From Lutjanus erythropterus (lineage: Eukaryota; Chordata; Actinopteri; Lutjaniformes; Lutjanidae), in assembly GCA_020091685.1 (NCBI GenBank), contig CM034611.1, positions 14,514,719-14,578,718 of the forward strand: a stretch of 64,000 bases of DNA, read 5' to 3'. Shown here one piece after another: positions 37,133-58,399 of the stretch. A model generated the notes under the pieces. That model was given only the letters and a program-made list of their open reading frames with translations, had not been told where the DNA came from and ran no database searches. The position numbers were made by a program, and so were the translations under genes. How positions within the stretch are numbered: the first letter of the stretch is position 1; the number at the start of each line of letters is the position of its first letter.

Positions 37133-37861
37133 TAGTAGCATAATGCACATATTTCTTTTTTCAATTTTTTCTGTATTATGTTTTATATATGAATATAATG
37201 CAAATATGTTTACATAGTTATTTCTTACACTCCCTATATGCTTATATATACCTCTATTCATGAATGGGAGCATCTGTAATGGAACCAGTTTCCCCTCCAG
37301 TAAAGGATTTCTGATTCTGATTAAATAGGGCTAATGAAAAAAGGCACGCTCATTAATTTTTTCCCCCTGATTATCATCAAAAGTTTAGCAAACTCGTCTT
37401 TTTTCACTGCAGTCATTTATTCACAAACACATTTACAACCATGCATGTAAAAAATAAAGAGGAACATGAGATGGAGAGCCTCCATTGTTGACTCTCTGAC
37501 AGACCACTTCACATGACAGATGTTAAGTTATTCACACATGCATTTAGTGCAAATGTTTTCAACTGAAAGTGCACACCTCAAGCATGACGGGCTCATTATT
37601 ACCCCGTGGAATTTCTACAAATATCATACCTAGGAGGGACATGTAGGGAGCTGCACAAAGGATTAGCCAAAATAACAACAGAGTAACATCATGTATGCTT
37701 TCTCAAAATTATACAATAAAATTAATATATTAATTTACAATGTCTTCCTGTTTGTAGTGGGAGTAAAATCTGATAATTGTGCTACAATCATAAGGCATAA
37801 TAACCAGCATGGACTCATGCAAATATGAAATATCATACAAATGATTTATTTAAGCTTATTA

Positions 37862-38184
37862 TTACTGAGAGGTGGACGATGATGGGCCTTCATTCTCTGA
37901 CTCTGAAGGATTTGTGGTGTTGAGGAACTGTCCGGTTGCTCCGACGTATAGTCTGGATCGCATAGGCCATTTCTGCAAAGATATTGAATTTATTAACGAA
38001 TGGGCTTCTGTAACAGGCCCAAATGCACGCGAGGATGACGTTGCATGCTTTGAAAAATTAGGTATACTCAAAATTACTTAAAAAAAAAAAAGTAGATCAT
38101 TGTAGATCAATGCAGTAAGAAAATCATTAATGAATTGTCTAAATCGAAATAAAATACTGAATCACAATTTACAACAAAATATAA

Positions 38185-38229
<45 letters not shown>

Positions 38230-38671
38230 TGACCTTGACTGGGTGCAGGTAGCCATCACCTTTCAAAGAGTGTAACGCCTCTGTTTGTCTCGTGCTCTCT
38301 CCCTCCTCCGTGCCTTCCTCTTGCAGTGTTCGAGTCAAATGGGCAATATAGGTGGTGGCCAGTATCAACACGTCGAGTTTGGACAGCTTGGTGTCCGGCG
38401 GCACGGACGGCAAAGTCCTTTGAAGCTCCAGGAACGCGGTCCTCAGGGTCTGCACCCGGCTCCTCTCCCGCGCTGCGTTCGCTGCTGCCGGCCGTCCTCT
38501 GCCGCCGAGCCCGCTGCTGCTGGGGCTCTGCAGCACCCGGGCCCGCTGCTGGAGCTCCCGGCGACGGCCGTCCGGACTGGGGCTGGAGCTCGGACTGGAC
38601 GTGGGGCTGTCGTCCACCACCGCCCCGGAGCAATTAGCGCTGTCCATGCGGAGCGTCTGTCTTCCAACCAT
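37862..38671 (-). CDS. tcf24: bHLH transcription factor TCF24, complete
   Basis: Class II basic helix-loop-helix factor. Two coding exons: 38671-38234 and 37972-37862, joined in phase 0 to 182 residues. The basic region is [13 protein letters not shown], helix 1 AFLELQRTL, loop [11 protein letters not shown], helix 2 [19 protein letters not shown]. The second exon begins [17 protein letters not shown], a tail specific to TCF24/TCF23-type proteins. The N-terminus is a low-complexity serine/proline tract. The start is the ATG at 38671 (MVGRQ); an ATG eight codons downstream (MDSANC, 38647) would resemble the human start better and is possible. A likely 5' UTR acceptor (TTCCTCAG) lies just upstream of the ATG, so transcription probably starts in an earlier exon. 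A (TTA)n run begins right after the donor. Confidence 0.93.
38186..38229. repeat. (TTA)n microsatellite at the tcf24 splice donor
   Basis: About 14 ATT units. On the minus strand the run begins only about five bases into the tcf24 intron, directly after GTCAGT. Confidence 0.95.
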
Positions 38672-38699
38672 GGAAGATGCACTCACAGACCTGAGGAAT

Positions 38700-40600
38700 T
38701 AGATCATATGGATCACTTTTAGTTGTTTAACTTGCCTATATTGCCCGTTTTATTAAGCTCAAGTTTTAAGGGACAAGACTATTTTATAGACAACTTATTA
38801 GTTATTTATTGCAGTCTATATGCATGTTCTACCTTTGACGTAACGTTAAATTCATGTAATGATTTAACTTATTGCATTTGCATTTATTTATTAAACGGCA
38901 ATTTAAGCTGTCTGTCTGCAGTCCCTTACTGAAAATATATTTTCATCAAAATTGCATGTTCCACCAATAGTCTGTAATGCTGAGTAGGAATGTAAAGATA
39001 GCAAAAACTCGCAATACTATATGATATAAAGTCCATATTTATCGTGATATTAATAAACAAAGAAAAATTACCTTGCAAAAATGTAATTTATTAAAGCTAC
39101 TACACGAGTTTTAAACTGGTTTTGAAACAGTCTCAGTTTAATACTGGTGCCTCTGTATGACCTACATAAGTTAACAAGACCATCAGTGAAAAGATGTCTG
39201 TTTCTGTTTAATTGTTCTTAATGCCTGCCAGTGTTTGATTCACAGGAAACTTTCCCAGGCAAAGTTACAGTGAGTAAGAAGTTCACTGGTTAAAAAGAAG
39301 CAGAAAGACATTTTCATTTAGATAATTTTATTTTTAACGTCATATTTGGTGGCTGTTATTATTGGGCCTCCAAAATCAAAGCAATAATAAAGTTTATTGT
39401 AGTAGCTTTAAGCTGTCTGCCCTAGAATCCATTATTGAACATGCATGATGTCAAATCGCAGGTTACTAAAAATTAAACAGACAACACATTCCTAGTGTAC
39501 ATCTCATCATACACTAATAAACAAAACATGAAAAAAGCCAAATGCAAGAAAAAGACAGCAGTCCAAAGATGCACGTCCTGATTACTCAGTGACATGTCAA
39601 AAGACCTGCAGTCCAAACGAAGTCTCTGCCAGGCGTCATATTACCGGTGTTAAAACTCACTTCAAACATTTTGATGAGCAGATATACAAATATAAGGATT
39701 AGTAGTGTATAAACACAAATGCAGCATGACGATAAATCTGTAAAATTCTACAGAACTAATAAAGACATAATTCCAATTTTAAGATTTGTAGAAAATAATA
39801 TAAAAAAAAGAAAGAAAGAAAGAAAAGAGAAAGAATAAACAAACGAAATGCCAAACCTACCCACACCCAGATACGCCACCCAAAGGATCCAACTTACTAA
39901 ATGTCATTAAATAAACTCAGATGACCATTCCTATTACATCTAATTCTCTCCACCTCAAGAGTATTGACAAGTGTAGGGCGTCTTTACCCTTCCACATCAT
40001 CATTAGTTGACATAAAGCAGTAGTTGATAAATCGTCTGTGAGCCAAGCAGTATTAAAATAATTCTTGAATCAAAACTTTCTTAAATTATATTAAATTAGA
40101 AATGTGGCACTAATACATCTTAATCTTTGGACACTGACGCATAAGAGCAGCTTCTGTTTCTGGTGCTTTAATTTGGAGTTTACCTCTGCTTTCTCTCAAA
40201 GGCGTTGTCTCAAAACCCGACATGAAGGCGATCCAAAGAGGGCTACTTCGACAGGATGGATGTTTGGCTCTTCGGTACAGCAGAAGACTCCCAGTCCACG
40301 TCCTGGTTATCCTTATAAAGTGGTGCGTCTGCAGAAAAGGTGCGCAGCGCTCCCTGTGCGCTCATCCAACACTTCACCTGTGTGCGTAAAAATCTCCGGA
40401 GCCCTTAATTTATTGGATACACAAAGCGGCGGACAAGTATTTCACTCCGACGTAATTAATCACTCCCTCGCAGTGCAGAAGGCTGCTCTTTCCCTTTCCT
40501 AACTTATTTCAGTCTGAGGGGCAGCAGAGGCTCGTTTTCAGCGCCAGAGGCAGGACTTCTCCTCTCCTTTAGCTCTAATATGTGGTAGGCCAGATCGCCA
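38700..40600. other. Putative first (5' UTR) intron and leader region of tcf24
   Basis: No coding exon is recognised. If the TATA box at 40640-40634 is used, the leader runs down from about 40605 and splices onto the acceptor just upstream of the coding start. A possible donor is CACACAG|GTGAAG near 40380, not proven. 39808-39830 holds a short AAAG run. Confidence 0.35.
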
Positions 40601-40633
40601 CTCTAATTGGCTGCGAACCTGACACTGTACTTT

Positions 40634-40640
40634 CTTTATA
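40634..40640 (-). promoter_or_regulatory. Putative tcf24 TATA box
   Basis: TATAAAG on the minus strand in an otherwise GC-richer stretch, followed at the expected distance by CCAATTAGAGTGG and a purine-rich leader. No gene starts on the plus strand here. It is placed about 1.95 kb upstream of the coding start. Confidence 0.4.
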
Positions 40641-40729
40641 GGCCTATCAAAAAAGTGAAAGTTAGTCAGAATTACCTCAAAAATGTGCTCGTCATGGTCA
40701 GAAATAAAGGCTAGGCTTTCAAAAGGCTA

Positions 40730-41175
40730 TTTGCAACAGACCTTGAAGACAAGATGACAAGTGTAAGGTGATCTGCAAAACATTTGACTAATTGCCAGGG
40801 TGTCTTGAATTGCAAGCTCATTGGAACAAGCTAATAAATAAACTCCTGCACTGCAATCAACAGGCGGGCGTTGAGGAAATTCTTGTGAGGCTCATAAATT
40901 AATCACTCTGATTTGCAGGGCTGCAAACGGAGATGTCAAATGGCAAATTAATGAAAGGAATTATTCAGAATATGTATATCCTCGGACTGTTCTTAATAAA
41001 CATTGTTTTTGTAAGGATGGGGTAACAGTATTGCTCCAGGCCACTAATTACAAGGCGAAGTAAAGGGAGGTTAAGTAAGCTTGTTTCCCTAATAACCCCG
41101 CATCTTTCAGGGGGCACACACCCACGTGGCTCCTAAAATCTCATTCAAACATTTAGTAACAATGGAGACAATAAA
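40730..41175. other. CNE-like block upstream of tcf24
   Basis: A block of about 440 bases without repeats or frames. It has several ATTA/TAAT cores (CATAAATTAATCA, GGCAAATTAATG, CACTAATTACAAG), a CACGTGG E-box-like site near 41122 and low CpG. It resembles developmental enhancers, though conservation is not visible here. Confidence 0.3.
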
Positions 41176-41311
41176 TATTTGCAATTAAAAATGGATGAAT
41201 CATTCGTCACAATTTGAACAGAAGCACACATTGTTAGCTTTAGATAATTCAAAGCTTTGTAAATGTAGGGCAAACAGATCATTTAGATTGTGCCACTTTG
41301 CATCGTGGGGT

Positions 41312-41317
41312 TTTATT
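41312..41317 (-). terminator. Possible ppp1r42 poly(A) signal
   Basis: AATAAA on the minus strand, about 470 bases after the proposed ppp1r42 stop. Other weaker candidates cannot be excluded. Confidence 0.3.
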
Positions 41318-41789
41318 TGCCAAGAAGAAAAATGACACACACCACAGAAAATAGGACTATAAGCAAGTTATAGTTTGACTTGGATAGATTATTTATATCC
41401 TCACCCCCGAAACTGTAATTAGAAATAAACCAGCTGTGAAAACGAAGGAAAGAAGTGTGCACAAACCATTAATTCATTGTTCTACTCTTTCATTTAGTTA
41501 ATATTTCCACGTTATTAACTCATTCATTTAAAAAAAATAGAGTTAGCTGCAACAGTAAGATAAAATCAAAACATTTTAAATATGCTGTGAGGGGAAAGGT
41601 CACAGTTTTAAACCACTATAATCCACAAAGTCAAGGATACTCTGAAGTATCCTGCAGCTATCACAGAAACTGCTCTCTGTCCTGCTAATTTTACAAGGAT
41701 GAAAGACTGACATCTGAGGATTAGTCCTGGGCTCTGGCTAACTTGTGTAGAGGAGGAGGTGGAGATTTTTAAGGACTGGTAGGCTTGTC

Positions 41790-48556
<6,767 letters not shown>

Positions 48557-48699
48557 GGTGGCTCGTCACAGACGCTGCTCAGAGAGGATCCTTTTCAGCT
48601 TCAGCCAAGCGTTCAGTCCACAGCAGCGACTAGAAAAAAATAGACTCATGTGAGCTGAAATAGACCTTAGCTGGCAAACAAATGTTCCTATAAGTATTT

Positions 48700-50130
48700 A
48701 CTAATGCCAAATTATTACAGCATTCATAATTACAAATGACAGACAAACATTAACCTTTTACAGAACTGTAAATGACCTAAAACCTAACTGTCAATTCACA
48801 ATTAGGGATAATTGATGGGGAAAAAAACCATCACCATTCTCAAGGAAACTTGCTGAGAGGCCAAAGGTTGGGTGACCACTCAATTTGTGTTGTAATTAGA
48901 GAGCTCAATTCCCTGAGCAGACTGAGCAGAGCTTCTACTACTTTCTTTCATTCAGTGCCCATGGGGCTTGTTTATTAGCTTGACCTGACATTGACATATG
49001 AAAATTTGCAGTTTGATTTGACTTTAAGATAACACTTTATTAATCTCACAACAATGAAAATTTGCACTGTTATGGCAGTAAAAGGGGATAGCAAAAAACA
49101 GGAACATCAATAAAAGATCTATGAAATAATATTGCACAGTGTGTCTCTGAGTGGAATGTTGATATTGCACATTGTTTACACTAATATAAGTCAGCAAGTT
49201 TGCAAATAGGCATTATTATACGTCATATCTCCACCTGCTAATTATACAGCAATCAATGTGTGTGTGGCTAAGATATGATGCTGGGTAGAGAAAGGCACAG
49301 AGATGTGACAGCAGGTCTTTTCCACACTTGATCTAAAAGCATCAGGCTGAGGTTATAGGAGACAAGAGACAGTGATCAATAAACCACAGCTCAGCTATGG
49401 ACAGAAGCTGTAAGCTAACTGGACTTATACACCTCTGGGTCTTTCCTCTCCAGGGATTTGGGGATAGCAGTTTATCATTGTCAAAGAGAGTGCAGCACTC
49501 ATAGATGTCCAGGTCCGGGTAAGTGGGGGGGCAGGAAAGGTACACAAAGTTTTATTTAACTAAGTTTATCCACAGATTATATTCAGTTAAACACTTCTTA
49601 TGAAAGCTGAAAAGAGATATAGATGTAAACTTGCATTTCCTGAAACTTTCTCCCATCTATTTTGGTCTTGTAATTTTAGCTACACATGAACTGTGGGAAG
49701 ATGTCAAAAACTCTAGATCAGTCTTTACTACAGAAATATTACATTTCGTTGCTTTGAATATCGTGTAATTCTTTAAATTAACTAAGCATCATAAATGTCA
49801 ATCCACAAACAAAGACGTTTTGTTCTTAATGGCTTCATCTCTTATTTGTGATGATGCTGATGTTGTCCTTTGACACCGTGCAGCCTTAGTGTTGATATTT
49901 TGAAATAAAGAGAAAAATAAGGTCAGGATGGGATTGAGGCAGTCGGTCAAGGCCCGAAAAACCTTCAGTCGAGTGGTAAGAATTAAAAATGGTTAGTTAT
50001 GGAGCTTACGCTTTATCAGTAGCTAGCTTACAAGCAACCACACCAATGTAGCGTGTTCTAGAACCAATTTTAGCATGGATAAGATAAATTTGGACATGTG
50101 TAAAATGTTAACTAAACTTAACTCTCCTAC
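48700..50130. other. Putative first intron of ppp1r42
   Basis: 48860-49010 is non-repetitive and CNE-like. 49024-49145 resembles a fish SINE/LINE tail (ACTTTATTAATCTCACAACA). The rest is AT-rich without recognised exons. Confidence 0.35.
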
Positions 50131-50261
50131 CTCCCCAGGTCTTCAGGTTTTTTAAAAATGCGAGCTAGCAAAACCGTTTCAAAGAGGTCATAACACAAAC
50201 CCCGGTGTATAGTGGCTTGTTTTATCGAGTTGCTATGGAAATCACTAAGCCAAGCGTGAAG

Positions 50262-50488
50262 TCACCGATCTGCAAAAGATCTCGCGAGACTGATCTTTTT
50301 GACTCAAACTACGTTGTTTCTCTAACCCTAACGAGGTATTTTTTGTCTCCAAACCAAAGCAGATACTAAACACAGCACTGTCACATCATAAAAACATAAT
50401 TACTTTGTACAACCAACGCGATTAACAAATATCGCATGTAAATCTCGCGAGAGTTTTGCAAATCTAGGGTTCCCATCTAGACACGACC
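50262..50488. mobile_element. Inverted-repeat element with two TCTCGCGAGA sites, copy 2 (ppp1r42 promoter)
   Basis: The right end TTGCAAATCTAGGGTTCCC then ATCTAGACACGACC matches copies 1 and 3. The left end GATCTGCAAAAGATCTCGCG is its inverse but lacks the outermost 25-30 bases. Both arms carry TCTCGCGAGA (50280-50289 and 50443-50452). Confidence 0.7.
50280..50289. promoter_or_regulatory. TCTCGCGAGA motif facing ppp1r42
   Basis: A palindromic core-promoter motif just upstream of the proposed ppp1r42 first exon (about 50250-50131, minus strand). The second copy at 50443-50452 points to the other side, where no gene start is recognised. Confidence 0.5.
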
Positions 50489-50489
50489 C

Positions 50490-52560
50490 AGATTGTGTTA
50501 AATCAGAATTTGGTCCACCATAGACCAGTAAAGAGGGCGATAAGCAGTAGCCTTATTTTCACGTGGCATTTGTTATATTTGCCACGAAAAACTAAGAGAA
50601 ATGGCAAAAGGCAAATGATGGTTTTGACAAATTATTCTGCAATCAAGTACTGGCTTTGAAAAAAAATACTTTTAGGGGTGTTGCAACATACCGATGCTGA
50701 TGATAACCATGATATTTAAAAAATATAATGCTGATAGTCTGTTAATAGTAGACTTAGGGTAATATTATAAGGACTTGCTGATCTTTTGTTTATCAGTTCA
50801 GCTGATTGCCTGTTCACTATCTATATAGAGGATTAACTCTTTCTTCGCTTTTGCAGTTATTATGGTTATACACTTTTCACCTCCATACACTCATATTTTG
50901 ACAGTAATTCATTTTCCAAGAGAAACAAAGATAACAGAGATTCTTTAAATATTGCAATAATATTGTCAGTTCCTTTAGCCAAGATATAATGAAAACAGGA
51001 GATTAACGGCCCACTTCTCCCAGTGACCCCTGCAATGTTAATCTATATCATGTTAAGACCTGGGTTTCCTGTAGGAGAGTGACTTGCCTTCCCTTATGCA
51101 GGAACACATGGTGGAGAGGAAGTGTAGCACCTCCAGGATCAACTTCTTCACACTTGACGGCACCGTGCTGGTAAGGTTAATTCTTCTGAGAGCCAAACCA
51201 AACACAACATCTCCAGATCTCAGTGGGGTCATTAGATCTGTGAGGCCTAAATACTGTAGACTTTTAATCATGAGCCTTATCAATCTGCTGATCAGTAAAT
51301 GTCAAATCACCCAGTTGTTCACCTCTTGATTTTGGTGTGGACAGCAGAGGAGAAGCATTCCACTGCAATCTGTGAAAACTTTTTTATACTAATGTGGAAC
51401 ATACTGTGGAATTAGAAAATTGCTAAATGTTAAAAGAGTAAGGTAAAATACAAGGGTAACGGATTTTTGGCTGCCCACAATTTGACTTGATTAGAATTTA
51501 CATAAATTTTCCTATTCCACCTTTAGTCATGCATACAAATGTCCATCTGGTGATAATCACAATATTTACATGTCCAACGAGTTCAATATGTTTCACTGAT
51601 TCTTAAAACACCACAAAAGACCAAACACTAGGTGAAACTATTTTAGAAAAGCATACTCTAAATACTTTCTCAGCACTGTGACAGTCATCCATGTAATGTA
51701 TTTAAATATCTGGCAAAAACACCAGCTATTCAGTAGACCGTGTGTGCAGAAAAACCTATTCAACAATTTCAAATTACATTAAATATAATCTAATAAGTTT
51801 CCTCTTCCTAAACCGCTACACTGAACACCCTCCAATGTAAGACATGGTTTAAATAATAGTAAAAGAAAATCATTATAAGAAGTGGTGCCAAGGCTCATGC
51901 ACATGAGAAAAAACAGACACCTCTACTGCCCCACTGGGACTGTCTCCTGTGCGATATATGACATCAAAAATATACATTTAGCCATTACAATACCAGAAAA
52001 AAAGACATGACACAAACCCAGGCCAAAGAGTCTGTCTGTAAAAAAAGGCAGACTAGGCGAGTGTCTGTTTCGATGGAGAGCAGACATGTTGGGTGAATGG
52101 ACTCCAGTGTGTACGGCTTCTGTTTCTGCGCTGCATCACTGCCACACCACAACCTGACGAGCAGGCCACTCTGCTGGAGCCAGCGTGAACCACCGAGAGC
52201 CAAAGAAGTGAGCTGGGAGTGACTCCGCAGAGACGTCCCACACATGGCAGCCGATTCCCTTTGAGCCTGTGCAGAAGCTTGAGTTTGTTGTTCCATTATG
52301 TAATGCTGTGACAGGGTGCACTTGAGTGACTGACTGGTGCGAGGTTAGGCCGTGCGTTAAATGCAACCATGGTGTGTGTTCATGTGTCGGGCTGCAGAGG
52401 AATACAGGTCATGCATGCGCAGATTTTTAGCATGAAGAGAAACAATGCCACAGTGCCTCACACCTTAAAAATCCCAGCTACAACAAGCTTTATGCTGCAA
52501 AATAAAGACTGAAATAAAATCACATAATCTGTTGAAAAAAAAAAAAAGAAATACTCACAT
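50490..52560. other. Intergenic stretch between ppp1r42 and cops5
   Basis: Mostly AT-rich. One exon-like island occurs at 51102-51170 (separate entry). A minus-strand frame at 51985-52296 has no recognisable family. The rest shows nothing I can support. Confidence 0.4.
51102..51170 (+). other. Isolated exon-like island of unknown affiliation
   Basis: 69 bases, phase 0, between a good acceptor (TTCCCTTATGCAG) and a good donor (CTG|GTAAGG). It encodes EHMVERKCSTSRINFFTLDG then TVL. The frame is open beyond both sites. I do not recognise the protein. It could be an orphan exon, a decayed retrogene or chance. Confidence 0.25.
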
Positions 52561-52582
52561 GCAGCATTTGCACTTTTTATGT

Positions 52583-52588
52583 TTTATT
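52583..52588 (-). terminator. cops5 poly(A) signal
   Basis: AATAAA on the minus strand, about 190 bases after the cops5 stop codon, in a T-rich context. Confidence 0.5.
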
Positions 52589-52773
52589 TTTCTGCATGAG
52601 TCCTGATGGTATAATTCTTAGCTACTTCGGGGACAAAAGAAGAAATAGAATTAAAAAAAACTCCCAAGAGAAATCACAGATAATGCTACCCTTAGCAGTT
52701 AACCATAAACCAGTAAGTGCTAGACATGCACAAGAAATCCAGGTGAGATCCAAACGGGCTCGTAATTCAGGTT

Positions 52774-57784
<5,011 letters not shown>

Positions 57785-58153
57785 GCTGAATTTTCACAGG
57801 AAGATAAATGAGTCGTTAAAACCCCTATTTAACTGAAATACACGAAGAAATGTTGTACTTCTCCGAAGATTTTGATATCGTTACAGGGCCGGATCTTCAC
57901 TTGCTCAGGGAGCCATGACAGTGAATGCTACCATGTGCAACGGTAAAGCAGGTTTGTTTCAGTGTTAGACAAATATGACTTTGATGTATTTGTACGCTAA
58001 ATGAGAATTGTCAACATTTTTTAACATTTAAACTGAACCATAGATATAAAATAATATCCCACTGAAGCGACTTTTACCGTATTTATCACTCATATCAAAA
58101 TACAACTACCCCTCCGATTGAACGCATGGTTCAGTCCTTCATGGGACGTCTAC

Positions 58154-58399
58154 GGTCGTGTCTAGAAGGGAATCCTTGATATGCGAAACTGTCGCGACAT
58201 TTGTACGCATTGTTTCTTCAGTGGGCACGTTGGACAAACTTATTTCCTTTTATAATGCTGTAGCGCTGTATTTGAGATCTGTATAAGTTTAGTGGGAGAA
58301 AACCCCTTGGTAACGGTCAGGGAGAGGGCATGGTTTGGGTTAAAATTATTACTCTCGCGAGATCTTTCGCAGGTCTGGGGTTGCCTTTTAGACACGACC
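58154..58399. mobile_element. Inverted-repeat element with TCTCGCGAGA, copy 3 (cops5/cspp1 promoter)
   Basis: The best-preserved copy, 246 bases. It starts GGTCGTGTCTAGAAGGGAAT and ends with the inverse TTGCCTTTTAGACACGACC. Inside the ends both arms continue with TGCGAAA and then a palindromic CGCG box: TGTCGCGACA on the left, TCTCGCGAGA (58353-58362) on the right. Its left half matches the inverted right half of copy 1 out to TTGTTTCTTC. It lies between the divergent genes cops5 and cspp1. Confidence 0.8.
58353..58362. promoter_or_regulatory. TCTCGCGAGA motif at the cops5/cspp1 divergent promoter
   Basis: Perfect palindrome just upstream of the proposed cspp1 first exon (about 58400-58576), with no TATA box nearby. 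The motif is known for bidirectional promoters. On the cops5 side the partner box is TGTCGCGACA in the left arm. Confidence 0.6.

Noticed and set aside
38285..38722. Long plus-strand open frames (145 and 103 codons) opposite tcf24
   Set aside because: They are antisense shadows of the GC-rich tcf24 exon; the minus-strand frame is the bHLH protein.
40104..40502. 132-codon plus-strand open frame upstream of tcf24
   Set aside because: No family resemblance and no matching splice sites; it overlaps the likely tcf24 leader and promoter region.
51985..52296. 103-codon minus-strand open frame downstream of cops5
   Set aside because: No recognisable domain; cysteine- and serine-rich random-looking sequence without splice signals.
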